A stretch of DNA of 64,000 nt from an uncultured Lachnospiraceae bacterium. GTDB lineage: Bacteria > Bacillota > Clostridia > Lachnospirales > Lachnospiraceae. The notes below the pieces were generated by a model. That model saw nothing but the letters and a program-made list of their open reading frames with translations. It was not told the origin of the DNA and ran no database searches. The translations under genes were made by a program, and so were the position numbers. Below are positions 51,414 through 60,277 of the stretch, piece after piece (the stretch's first letter is position 1; each line of letters begins with the position of its first letter). Location of the stretch: NCBI GenBank assembly GCA_902489925.1, contig CABUBX010000002.1, positions 13,590 to 77,589 on the forward strand. Reading direction: 5' to 3'.

Positions 51414-52175
51414 ATGGGAAAACATTTGATAACCGGAGGCATTGTAACCTATAATAATGAAAAAATTATAGAGCGATGTATAGAGGCGATTTTAGAGCAG
51501 ACAACAACAATAGATTTTAAGCTTTACGTGTATGACAACTGTTCAAGTGACGGCACAGTGAAGCTTATAGAAGATAATTTTCCGGAAGTAATTCTGATTA
51601 AGAGTAAAGAGAACAGAGGCTTTGGTTATGGTCATAACAGAATCCTCCAAAATGTCGAGTCCAAATTTCATGTTTTAATTAACCCGGATATTATTATTGA
51701 CACACCGGTTATACAGCAGATGACATCCTATATGTCAAAGCATCCGGCAATCAGTATACTTTTGCCGAAGGTATTAAATATGGACGGAAGCGAGCAATTT
51801 TTGCCAAAGCGTCAGCCAAATTTTAAATTTGTTATTTTGAGTAAATTTGCGCCTTTTGGCTATTATAGAAAGGTTTATACGGGAGAAAATGAAACGGGAG
51901 ACCGTCCGATAAAGTGTCAAAATATATCAGGAAGTTTTTTTGTTATAAAAACAGGCTTGATGAAAGACTTAAATGGTTTTGACGAGAGGTATTTTATGTA
52001 TTTTGAGGATGCGGATTTGGCGCGTCGTGTATTAAAACGTGATGGCTGCATCGTCTATCACCCGGATTTTTATGTTTATCATGAGTGGAAAAGAGATAAT
52101 ACACGGAATATGAAGGGGATACGGATATTTCTTCAATCAATGCTTAAATATGTGATGAAGTGGAAAGACTTTTAA
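51414..52175 (+). CDS. Glycosyltransferase family 2
   Basis: A 253-aa GT-A-fold enzyme: N-terminal GGIVTYNNEKIIERCIEAI, DNCSSDGTV, the metal-binding region HVLINPDIIID and a C-terminal YFEDADLARRV motif typical of rhamnosyltransferase-like GT2 proteins. It has no membrane segment. The donor and acceptor sugars cannot be assigned. Eleven bases after the initiating transferase; same operon. Confidence 0.92.
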   Translation: MGKHLITGGIVTYNNEKIIERCIEAILEQTTTIDFKLYVYDNCSSDGTVKLIEDNFPEVILIKSKENRGFGYGHNRILQNVESKFHVLINPDIIIDTPVIQQMTSYMSKHPAISILLPKVLNMDGSEQFLPKRQPNFKFVILSKFAPFGYYRKVYTGENETGDRPIKCQNISGSFFVIKTGLMKDLNGFDERYFMYFEDADLARRVLKRDGCIVYHPDFYVYHEWKRDNTRNMKGIRIFLQSMLKYVMKWKDF

Positions 52176-52192
52176 GTCGGAGAGGTAGAAGA

Positions 52193-53131
52193 ATGGTTGA
52201 TATATTAATGGCGGTATATAATGGCGAAAAGTATCTTGAAAAGCAGCTTCAGTCCATTGAAAAACAGACCTATAAAAACTGGCGTCTTATTATAAGGGAT
52301 GATGGCTCAACTGATGGAAGCATGAAAATTGCCGAAAGGTTTTGTCATAGATTTGAGCCGGGGAAGGTACTCCTTTTTAAAAATGATGTGCCTTCGGGAA
52401 GCGCCAAAAAGAATTTTATGCGTCTGCTTCAAGATTCGGAAGCAGAGTATACGATGTTTGCAGACCAGGATGATTACTGGCTGGAAAACAAGGTGAAGCT
52501 GTCACTGGCAGTGATGCGGCGCGCAGAGCGGGAAAACGGAAAAAAGATACCAATACTTGTCCATTCGGATTTGTATGTGACGGATGCAGAGCTGAACGTG
52601 ATAAGCCAATCATTTTTTGATTATCAAAAGCTTCCAAGGACAGTGAAGTTAAATCAGCTTATTGTACAAAACTCGGTGACAGGCTGTACAGTGATGATGA
52701 ACCGTGTACTCAGGGACTATTTAAAAGCAGCCGGGGATGCGGATAAAATTGTGATGCACGATTATTTTGCCGCTTTAATTGCGGAGGTCTTCGGAAAAAT
52801 TATCTTTATTCGTCGTCCTTTGATTAAGTACAGACAGCATGGCGATAACAGTGTCGGTGCTTCTAGGGCAACAAGCTTTAAATATTTGAAGCAAAGGCTT
52901 GTGGCAGGGAAAAAACAATTCAGACAGCGCATGGAAGACGCGATGACTCAGGTCGGCTATTTTAATCAGCTGTATAAAGAAAAATTGAGTCAAAGTTCAT
53001 ATAGAAGTCTGCTTGAACAATATGCAGTCTTATCGGGGTTGAATAAAAAGCAGAGAATACATTTTTATATAAAGAATAAGGCACTTAAATATGGTACAAT
53101 AAGAAAGATTATGCAAATTATTTGGAGTTGA
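52193..53131 (+). CDS. Glycosyltransferase family 2
   Basis: A 312-aa GT2 enzyme: VDILMAVYNGEKYLEKQLQS, RDDGSTDGS, FADQDDYWL (metal-binding acidic motif) and a C-terminal basic tail. Closest in style to alpha-L-Rha or Galf-transferring GT2 enzymes, but specificity is unknown. The frame overlaps the preceding gene; ATG 52193 with GGAGAGG upstream gives the expected N-terminus, 18 bases after the previous stop codon. Confidence 0.92.
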   Translation: MVDILMAVYNGEKYLEKQLQSIEKQTYKNWRLIIRDDGSTDGSMKIAERFCHRFEPGKVLLFKNDVPSGSAKKNFMRLLQDSEAEYTMFADQDDYWLENKVKLSLAVMRRAERENGKKIPILVHSDLYVTDAELNVISQSFFDYQKLPRTVKLNQLIVQNSVTGCTVMMNRVLRDYLKAAGDADKIVMHDYFAALIAEVFGKIIFIRRPLIKYRQHGDNSVGASRATSFKYLKQRLVAGKKQFRQRMEDAMTQVGYFNQLYKEKLSQSSYRSLLEQYAVLSGLNKKQRIHFYIKNKALKYGTIRKIMQIIWS

Positions 53132-53134
53132 GAT

Positions 53135-54403
53135 ATGAGTATACAAAAGGTTATAATAACGTCTTCTGAAAAAATCAAGCCGTTGTTAAAAAAAGTATTT
53201 CCGCAAAAGCTTTTAAGCAGTGTGAAGAATAAAATGCTGGACAGACAGCTGAATCAGTTAATCGCAAAAAGCAGAGATAAATTTTGCCGTTCGGCCTATC
53301 CGGACGGTGTTAATCTCATAGGACTTTTGCGCGCCCAGATGGGGCTTGGTCAGAGCTGCCGATTATTGGCGGATATGTTTGAACATTCAAAGTACCCGGT
53401 GTCCCTTTATGATTTTAACCTTGGAAGCAGTCTTATGAGCACAGAAGATCATACGCTGGATGATAAAATTACAGATGAATTAAAGTATAATATTAACCTT
53501 ATCCACATTAATCCTGATGAGATGAAACTGTTATACACAAGAATGAATCCACGGGAATGGGAAAAAAGGTATAATATTGCGTTTTGGTTATGGGAATTGG
53601 AGGAAATTCCTAAGGATTGGCAGAGATATTTTCCGCTTTTGGATGAAATTTGGACGCCGTCAGAATTTATAAGCCGAAATTTGCGCAAAATTACAGATTT
53701 GCCTGTGACAACAATTCCATATTGTGTCAAGGCACCGACAAATGAAAAGTATACAAGAACCTATTTCAAACTTCCGGAGGATAAGTTTCTGTTTTTAGCG
53801 ATGTACGATTCAAACAGTACACGCGAAAGAAAAAATCCTATGGGAGTTATTCGTGCCTTTAAGAAGGCTTTTTCACCGGAAGATAAAAACGTAGGACTGG
53901 TTTTGAAAATTAATAATGCCCGTGAGGAGGATATAAAGCTTCTGAAAGGGATGCTCAAGGATTATGAAAATATTTATTATATCACAAAGGTGATGAGCAA
54001 AGTCAAAGTGAATAGCCTGATTAAGGCGGCAGATGTTTTTGTGTCATTACACCGGGCGGAAGGTTTTGGACTTGTGATGGCAGAGGCAATGCTTAACGAT
54101 ACACCGGTTATTGCAACAAATTGGTCGTCAAATACAGAGTTTATGAATGAAAAAGTTGCCTGTATGGTTGACTATAAGTTTACAGAGCTTGAAAAGGATT
54201 GCCCGCCATATAAAAAAGGGGCTGTGTGGGCAGACCCGGATGTTAAAGAGGCGGCAAAATTTATGCGGAAGTTATATAGCGACAAAGTATTTTATAATCA
54301 GCTGGCCAAAGATGCAAAAGCTTTTGTTTCCAAGAAGCTTGGGATGGCTCAGGCTGTGTCGTTGATTGAATCACGTATTGAAAAAATATATAAAAAGGAT
54401 TGA
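53135..54403 (+). CDS. Glycosyltransferase family 4
   Basis: A 422-aa GT-B-fold enzyme. The N-terminal half has GLLRAQMGLGQSCRLLADM and IAFWLWELEEIPKDW, features of GT4 proteins that elongate surface glycans. The C-terminal half carries the EX7E donor motif HRAEGFGLVMAEAM. It has no signal peptide. It starts 4 bases after the previous gene. Its 3' end is closely followed by the Wzm permease gene. Confidence 0.9.
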   Translation: MSIQKVIITSSEKIKPLLKKVFPQKLLSSVKNKMLDRQLNQLIAKSRDKFCRSAYPDGVNLIGLLRAQMGLGQSCRLLADMFEHSKYPVSLYDFNLGSSLMSTEDHTLDDKITDELKYNINLIHINPDEMKLLYTRMNPREWEKRYNIAFWLWELEEIPKDWQRYFPLLDEIWTPSEFISRNLRKITDLPVTTIPYCVKAPTNEKYTRTYFKLPEDKFLFLAMYDSNSTRERKNPMGVIRAFKKAFSPEDKNVGLVLKINNAREEDIKLLKGMLKDYENIYYITKVMSKVKVNSLIKAADVFVSLHRAEGFGLVMAEAMLNDTPVIATNWSSNTEFMNEKVACMVDYKFTELEKDCPPYKKGAVWADPDVKEAAKFMRKLYSDKVFYNQLAKDAKAFVSKKLGMAQAVSLIESRIEKIYKKD

Positions 54404-54407
54404 TGCT

Positions 54408-55184
54408 ATGAAACACTTTAGAGAGTTGTACGATTACAGGGAAATGATATACAGCCTTGTTCGTCAGGAATTAAGAGGAAGATACAAAGGTTCGGTTTTA
54501 GGTTTTTTATGGACATTTATTAACCCATTGCTTCAGCTGGCGGTATATACATTTGTGTTTTCTATTATTATGCCAAATGGTATAGAAAAATTTTATTTGT
54601 ATTTATTTGTAGGGCTTGTGCCGTGGCTGTTTTTCAGCGGTTCAGTTACCGGCGGTTCGGCCTGCATTATGACGCATAAGGATATGGTTAAAAAAATATA
54701 TTTTCCCCGAGAGGTAATGCCGATTTCTTATGTAACAAGCGGCTTTGTAAATATGCTGTTTTCATTTATCGTTATTATTTTTGTCGTTTTGATTTCAGGT
54801 ATCGGCTTTAATTTGAAGGCGTGGCTTTTTCTGCCGGTTGTAATGATTGTTGAGTATGTCATGGCGCTGGGCGCTGCTATGGTAACCTGTGCATTGACGG
54901 TTTACTTTAGAGATTTGGAATATATACTCGGTATTGTTATGATGGCATGGATGTATATGACGCCGATTATTTATTCGGTAGATATGATTCCGGAAAAGTT
55001 AAGACCGATTCTTAACATTAATCCGATGACGCCGGTGATTGTTGCATACAGGGATATTTTATATTATAAGCAGATACCGGAAATGGGAAATCTGCTTTGG
55101 GCGCTTGTCCTTGGAGTCATTGTTCTTTTAGTTGGCATCGCTGTATTCAATAAGCTTCAAAAAGGATTTGCGGAGGAATTATAA
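54408..55184 (+). CDS. wzm: Polysaccharide ABC exporter permease (Wzm-like)
   Basis: A 258-aa ABC-2 type permease with six hydrophobic segments: RQELRGRYKGSVLGFLWTFINPLLQL is the amphipathic start typical of Wzm/TagG/RfbD. It forms the channel through which the lipid-linked glycan is flipped. ATG 54408 (AAGGA 8 bases upstream) is preferred to the earlier in-frame start at 54366, which lies inside the GT4 gene. The stop codon shares a base with the start of the ATPase gene (TAATG), a sign of tight coupling. Confidence 0.93.
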   Translation: MKHFRELYDYREMIYSLVRQELRGRYKGSVLGFLWTFINPLLQLAVYTFVFSIIMPNGIEKFYLYLFVGLVPWLFFSGSVTGGSACIMTHKDMVKKIYFPREVMPISYVTSGFVNMLFSFIVIIFVVLISGIGFNLKAWLFLPVVMIVEYVMALGAAMVTCALTVYFRDLEYILGIVMMAWMYMTPIIYSVDMIPEKLRPILNINPMTPVIVAYRDILYYKQIPEMGNLLWALVLGVIVLLVGIAVFNKLQKGFAEEL

Positions 55185-56458
55185 TGGACAGAGAAAATGC
55201 AATAGAAGTTAAAAATGTGCGGAAAAAGTTTAGAGTATATTATGATAAGGGCAGCCAGTTAAAGGAACGTCTGTTATTTAGAAGCAGAAACAGATATGAA
55301 GACAGATGGGTGCTCGACGGTATCAGTTTTAACGTAAAAAAGGGGGAGGCCATCGGTTTAATCGGACATAACGGCTGCGGTAAGAGTACGACGCTGAAAC
55401 TCCTCACAAGGATTATGTATCCGAATGAGGGAAGTATAGAGCTTCAAGGCCGTGTTTCCAGTTTGATTGAGCTTGGTGCAGGCTTTCATCCCGACATGAG
55501 CGGCCGTGAAAATATTTATACAAACGCGTCGATTTTCGGTCTTACAAAAAAAGAAATTGATGAGCGAATGGATGAAATTATTGAATTTTCCGAAATGGAG
55601 CAGTTCTTAGATAATCCGGTAAGAACCTATTCATCCGGTATGTATATGAGGCTTGCTTTTTCTGTGGCTATTAATGTCAATGCGGATATTTTGCTGATTG
55701 ATGAAATCCTTGCGGTTGGGGATATTAATTTTCAGAGCAAGTGTTTTAACAAGCTGAGAGAAATTAAGGCACAGGGCACAACGATTGTCATTGTTTCACA
55801 TTCTCTCGGACAAATCGAGCAGATTTGTGACAGGACGATATGGATTCACGAGGGGAAAATTAAGGCAGAAGGAAAACCAAGAGATATTCATCCTGAGTAT
55901 ATGGACTTTATGGGACAGAAAAGACAGGAAATATCAGAGAAAGAAAAGAGCAATAAAGAAAAAAGAGAGGGCAAGGCAGAAGGAGAACGCCCTGAGGAAA
56001 AGAGTCCGGAAGTTGAAGAAGCAAGTGCTGAGGAAAAGAAGCGTTGGGGCAACGGATATGCCCGCATTGAGAAAGTCAGAATGATTGATGAAAACGGTAA
56101 AACCCAAAAGACTTTTGTGACGGGAAGCCCGGTGACTGTAGAATTTGATTACAGTGTGAAGCAAACAGTAAAGGACGCTGTTTTTGGTATCGGAATTTTC
56201 AATCAGAATGGTGAGCGGATTTATGGTACAAATACGCGGATTGACCAGATGGAAGAATTTGATTTAGAAAAAAGCGGTACAATGAAGGTGAATTTAGAGC
56301 ACGTTGATTTGCTTCCGGGTATTTATCTTTTAGATGTGGCAATAGAATCAGAAGTCGGTGTAGCAGTTGATTATTTCAGAGAAGCGTATACATTTGAGAT
56401 GTATTCGGCAGTTGGTGATTTAGGTGTGGTCAGATTAAATCATCAGTGGGAAATTTGA
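55184..56458 (+). CDS. wzt: Polysaccharide ABC exporter ATPase with C-terminal glycan-binding domain (Wzt-like)
   Basis: A 424-aa protein. The ATPase domain (~1-240) has Walker A GHNGCGKSTT, signature YSSGMYMRLAFS and Walker B ILLIDEILAVGD. A highly charged linker (~245-285, rich in K and E) leads to a beta-rich C-terminal domain (~290-424; GYARIEKVRMIDENGKTQ, VTVEFDYSV, GIGIFNQNGERIYGTNT) of the Wzt_C type. In E. coli O9a this domain recognises the capped non-reducing end of the finished glycan, so export of a terminally modified chain is plausible here. The methyltransferase gene follows 18 bases later. Confidence 0.94.
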   Translation: MDRENAIEVKNVRKKFRVYYDKGSQLKERLLFRSRNRYEDRWVLDGISFNVKKGEAIGLIGHNGCGKSTTLKLLTRIMYPNEGSIELQGRVSSLIELGAGFHPDMSGRENIYTNASIFGLTKKEIDERMDEIIEFSEMEQFLDNPVRTYSSGMYMRLAFSVAINVNADILLIDEILAVGDINFQSKCFNKLREIKAQGTTIVIVSHSLGQIEQICDRTIWIHEGKIKAEGKPRDIHPEYMDFMGQKRQEISEKEKSNKEKREGKAEGERPEEKSPEVEEASAEEKKRWGNGYARIEKVRMIDENGKTQKTFVTGSPVTVEFDYSVKQTVKDAVFGIGIFNQNGERIYGTNTRIDQMEEFDLEKSGTMKVNLEHVDLLPGIYLLDVAIESEVGVAVDYFREAYTFEMYSAVGDLGVVRLNHQWEI

Positions 56459-56476
56459 AATGCAGGGGGAGTGTAG

Positions 56477-57502
56477 ATGTTTGGACAATCAGAATTAAAG
56501 CAAAAACAGGCAGATCAGGAAGGAAAAATAAGACAGTTGGAACAGACAGAGGCAGATAAAATAAAAAGAATAGAGGAACTTTCCGAACGGTGTCAGAGTC
56601 TTGAAAAAAGGCTTGATTATCTTGAAGAATGTTTGAGTACGTATGAAAATGCGTTGATTAATATCAGAAATAACAATGCACGTCTTGATTTACTGGAACA
56701 AAATGTGGAACGTGGTCTTATTAAGTTAAAAAAATTTGAAAAAGACGGCATACATCTTGCAGAGGGCAATAAATTGTCCGTTCCGTCAGAAGAAAACGCG
56801 TGCCTGAAACACCCGGAAAAAGAGGGAGAGGCTTATGATGCCATTGACTACTTTGATTTTGAAAATCATTTCAGAGGCAGCAGAGAAGTTATTAAAGAAA
56901 GACAGCGTCAGTATCTGCGTTATTTTTCGGAATGTAAAAATGTTGTAGATATTGGCTGCGGGCGCGGTGAATTTTTAGAATTGCTGAAAGAAAACAATAT
57001 TGGGGCAACGGGCGTGGATACATATGATGAGTTTGTAGAATATTGCAGGATTCATGATTTGTCGGCGGTGTGTGATGATGGAAGTCATTATTTAAAAACG
57101 ATTGACAGTACAGACGGCATTTTTGTCGGTCAGGTTGTTGAGCACTTAAAGGAGTTTCAGATTGTTGATTTATGCAATACGGCCTTTGAAAAAATGCAAA
57201 GCGGTAGTTATTTAATTATCGAGACACCGAATCCGACATCTTTGGCAATTTATACACACGCATTTTATGTGGACCCTTCCCATGTTAAGCCGGTACACCC
57301 GCTGACGATGGAATATTTTCTTCAGAAAGCAGGTTTTAAAGATATTCAGATTGTTTATACAGACAGCAGCAGGCTGGATATAGATATACCGGAAATTCAT
57401 GGTGATGGTATTGAAAATTCAGATGAGTTTAATAGAGTTATGAAGATAGTATCATCAACGCTTTTTGGCAGTCAGGATTATGCAATTATTGCAAGAAAAT
57501 AA
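56477..57502 (+). CDS. SAM-dependent methyltransferase with N-terminal coiled coil
   Basis: A 341-aa protein. Residues ~4-95 form a long heptad-type coiled coil (QLEQTEADKIKRIEELSERC). The class I methyltransferase domain (~125-340) has the SAM-binding motif NVVDIGCGRGEFLELL and downstream VGQVVEHLKEFQ and LIIETPNP. It starts with ATG after GGGGGAG. Next to a Wzt with a glycan-recognition domain, a chain-capping role similar to WbdD (methyltransferase plus coiled-coil ruler) is possible, although here the coil is N-terminal and no kinase domain is present. Confidence 0.88.
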   Translation: MFGQSELKQKQADQEGKIRQLEQTEADKIKRIEELSERCQSLEKRLDYLEECLSTYENALINIRNNNARLDLLEQNVERGLIKLKKFEKDGIHLAEGNKLSVPSEENACLKHPEKEGEAYDAIDYFDFENHFRGSREVIKERQRQYLRYFSECKNVVDIGCGRGEFLELLKENNIGATGVDTYDEFVEYCRIHDLSAVCDDGSHYLKTIDSTDGIFVGQVVEHLKEFQIVDLCNTAFEKMQSGSYLIIETPNPTSLAIYTHAFYVDPSHVKPVHPLTMEYFLQKAGFKDIQIVYTDSSRLDIDIPEIHGDGIENSDEFNRVMKIVSSTLFGSQDYAIIARK

Positions 57503-57518
57503 ACAGGAGGTGGCCGCA

Positions 57519-58007
57519 ATGGCACAGGAGATGAAACCGATTAATGTAGAACAGATTATGCAGGAAATTAAAGAAGATATCCAAAAGAGAGGATATACAG
57601 ATGAAAATGTTGATTTTGTAAATATTGCCGGAGATGCTAAGGCCGTATTAGGGATAAAAACAGATTTTAGCGCCTATGAATTGGAGTGTGCCATCAAGAA
57701 TGCATCGGATATGCACCGTATTGAATATTATAGAATGATTCCAAAGGGCGGACTTAAAAGTTTTATACAGCGTTCCATTCGGAAAATGGTGAAATTTATG
57801 ATGATTCCGATGGTTGACCAGCAAAATCAGTTTAATTATCAGACGATTGTATGTTTAAGACAGTTTGAAGCGTTTGTGAAAGAGCATGATATGCAGATGG
57901 AGCAGAAAGACCGAATAATCGAAGGCATGGAGGAAAAACTTTATGAACTGAATAAGCGATGTGAAGCATTGGAGAGTCAGCTTAAAGATAAGGAGGCATC
58001 ACGGTGA
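57519..58007 (+). CDS. Small coiled-coil protein of the glycan cluster, function unknown
   Basis: A 162-aa protein that I cannot assign to a family. Residues ~1-60 are acidic (VEQIMQEIKEDIQKRGYTDE). A basic amphipathic segment follows in the middle (SFIQRSIRKMVKFMMIPMV), which could touch the membrane. The last ~50 residues are a coiled coil (MQMEQKDRIIEGMEEKLYEL). ATG 57519 follows GGAGGTGG; the upstream part of the frame lies inside the methyltransferase gene. Its stop overlaps the next start by 4 bases (GTGA). A structural partner of the coiled-coil methyltransferase is conceivable. Confidence 0.8.
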   Translation: MAQEMKPINVEQIMQEIKEDIQKRGYTDENVDFVNIAGDAKAVLGIKTDFSAYELECAIKNASDMHRIEYYRMIPKGGLKSFIQRSIRKMVKFMMIPMVDQQNQFNYQTIVCLRQFEAFVKEHDMQMEQKDRIIEGMEEKLYELNKRCEALESQLKDKEASR

Positions 58008-59074
58008 AGATAATACAGCTGCTTCCGACATTGGCCTTTGGCGATGCTGTCGGAAATGATACATTAGCTTTAATGCAGGTAATTGAGGAGATGGGTTATG
58101 AGACAGGGATTTATGCGGAATCCATCGACCAGCGTCTGAAAGATAAGCGGATTAAGCCGGCATATAAAATACCTTATTTAAAACCGGAGGATATATTGAT
58201 TTATCATATGTCTATCGGCTCGCAGCTTACTTATGAGATAGAGAATTATCATTGCAAAAAGATAATGATTTATCATAATGTTACGCCGGCCGAGTTTCCG
58301 GCGCCATATAATCCGTTTACAGCCGAGGCCTGCAAAGAGGGAATTGAACAGGTAAAGTACCTGTCGGATAAGTTTGATTATTGCCTTGCGGATTCGGAAT
58401 TTAACAAGCAGGAATTAATTCGAATGGGCTATACATGCAAGATAGATGTGCTTCCGATACTTATTCCGTTTGATGATTATAAAAAGACACCATCCAAGAA
58501 GGTTTTGCGTCGCTTTAAAGATGACTATGTGAATATTCTTTTTACAGGAAGAATCGCAGCAAATAAAAAGCAGGAAGATGTTATAAAAACATTTTACTAT
58601 TATAAGAAATATATTAATCCGAAAAGCAGGCTGTTTTTGGTGGGTTCATATTATGGCATGGAAAATTACTATCATAGCCTTAAAGCGTATGCTGAACGCT
58701 TAGAGCTTGAAGATGTCTATTTTACAGGACATATCAGCTTTGCGGATATTTTAGCGTATTATCAGTTAGCAGATATTTTTCTGTGCATGAGCGAGCACGA
58801 AGGCTTTTGTGTGCCGCTGGCGGAGGCTATGGCTTTTGAAATTCCGATTATTGCTTATGACAGCTCGGCGATTGCGGGCACGCTTGGCGGAAGCGGACTG
58901 CTTTTGAAGGAAAAGGATTTTAAAGTGGCAGCGGAAATGATTCATCGTATTGTTACAGATGCACAGCTTAGAGCAGATTTGATTTATAACCAGAATATAA
59001 GACTTAAAGATTTCGAGCATGATGTAATTAAAGAACAGTTCCAAAAATATATCAAGGATTTTTCGGGGGAATGA
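58004..59074 (+). CDS. Glycosyltransferase family 4
   Basis: A 356-aa GT-B enzyme starting at GTG (AAGGAGG upstream, 4-base overlap with the preceding stop). N-terminal IIQLLPTLAFGDAVGNDT; C-terminal domain with ILFTGRIAANKKQEDVI and the EX7E motif SEHEGFCVPLAEAM. Typical elongating transferase of a surface-glycan cluster; sugar specificity unknown. Confidence 0.92.
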   Translation: MKIIQLLPTLAFGDAVGNDTLALMQVIEEMGYETGIYAESIDQRLKDKRIKPAYKIPYLKPEDILIYHMSIGSQLTYEIENYHCKKIMIYHNVTPAEFPAPYNPFTAEACKEGIEQVKYLSDKFDYCLADSEFNKQELIRMGYTCKIDVLPILIPFDDYKKTPSKKVLRRFKDDYVNILFTGRIAANKKQEDVIKTFYYYKKYINPKSRLFLVGSYYGMENYYHSLKAYAERLELEDVYFTGHISFADILAYYQLADIFLCMSEHEGFCVPLAEAMAFEIPIIAYDSSAIAGTLGGSGLLLKEKDFKVAAEMIHRIVTDAQLRADLIYNQNIRLKDFEHDVIKEQFQKYIKDFSGE

Positions 59075-59077
59075 TGC

Positions 59078-60277
59078 ATGAGAAGGATAGCGCTTATTAA
59101 TCAGCGGTATGGTATGGAGGTCAACGGCGGCTCGGAATACTATACACGGCTGATTGCAGAAAAGCTGAGTAAAAATTTTGATGTTGAGGTGCTGACAACA
59201 ACAGCTATAGGATACGATACATGGGAAAACTATTATAACGAAGGCATTGAAGAAATCAACGGTATAAAGGTCAGACGATTTAAAGTTGACCGTCCGCGCA
59301 ATGTACAGTCCTTTAATGCGCTTACAGATAAGATTGTGTTTAATCCTGACAGAACACCGGAGGATGAAAAGCAGTGGATTAATGCCCAGGGACCGGTGTG
59401 TGACAGCTTAATAGATTATATATGCAGTCATGAGCAGGACTATGACATTTTTGTCTTTGTCACATATCTTTATTATTTGACGGCGAAGGGGCTGCCTAAA
59501 ATTGCACAAAAATCGGTATTAATTCCGACGGCACACGATGAACCGTATATATATTTCAGCGTCTACAGAGATATCTTTTTAAAACCACAGGGAATCATTT
59601 ATCTTACAGATGAAGAAAAGGCATTTGTTGAACAGCAGTTTGAAAACAGCCATATTAAAAATATTGTTGCGGCAACAGGCGTAGACATTCCTGAAAATGT
59701 CAGTGAAGTGAATTTTCGTAAAAAATTCCGTATATGGGATAAATATATTATATATGTCGGAAGAATTGATGCGACAAAGGGCTGTGACAAGCTGTTTGAT
59801 TACTTTATTGCTTATAAGGTCAGACACCCTAAAAATCGCATGAAGCTTGTTTTAATGGGCAAAAAGATGATTGAAGTGCCAAATCATCCGGATATTATAA
59901 GTCTTGGTTTTGTCAGTGAAGAAGACAAGTACAACGGCATATCCGGCGCAGAAGCACTCATGCTGCCGTCGGAGTTTGAAAGTCTTTCAATATCTGTACT
60001 TGAGGCGATGTCCCTGCATGTACCGGTAATTGTTAATGGAAAGTGCGAGGTGCTTAAAGGTCACTGCCTTAAAAGCAACGGCGGCTTATATTATGAAGAC
60101 TACTGTGAGTTTGAGGGCATATTGGAATGGATGATATCAAACAGTGAGGTGTGGAAGCAGATGGGAATCAATGCCCGGGCGTATATTGATAAATATTATC
60201 AGTGGGACGTGATTATAGAAAAAATATCCGCACTTTTTAACGAGATTATAGATGAAACCGGAGGCAGCAGAAAGTGA
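59078..60277 (+). CDS. Glycosyltransferase family 4 (paralogue A)
   Basis: A 399-aa GT-B enzyme. N-terminal LINQRYGMEVNGGSEYYTRL; C-terminal YVGRIDATKGCDKL and EX7E motif FESLSISVLEAM. It is similar along its whole length to the next gene product (for example EVLTTTAIGY / EVLTTCVKEF, EINGIKVRRFKV / EINGISVRRFKI, SNGGLYY / SNGGLYF), pointing to tandem duplication and divergence. Ends with a 4-base overlap into that gene. Confidence 0.92.
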   Translation: MRRIALINQRYGMEVNGGSEYYTRLIAEKLSKNFDVEVLTTTAIGYDTWENYYNEGIEEINGIKVRRFKVDRPRNVQSFNALTDKIVFNPDRTPEDEKQWINAQGPVCDSLIDYICSHEQDYDIFVFVTYLYYLTAKGLPKIAQKSVLIPTAHDEPYIYFSVYRDIFLKPQGIIYLTDEEKAFVEQQFENSHIKNIVAATGVDIPENVSEVNFRKKFRIWDKYIIYVGRIDATKGCDKLFDYFIAYKVRHPKNRMKLVLMGKKMIEVPNHPDIISLGFVSEEDKYNGISGAEALMLPSEFESLSISVLEAMSLHVPVIVNGKCEVLKGHCLKSNGGLYYEDYCEFEGILEWMISNSEVWKQMGINARAYIDKYYQWDVIIEKISALFNEIIDETGGSRK

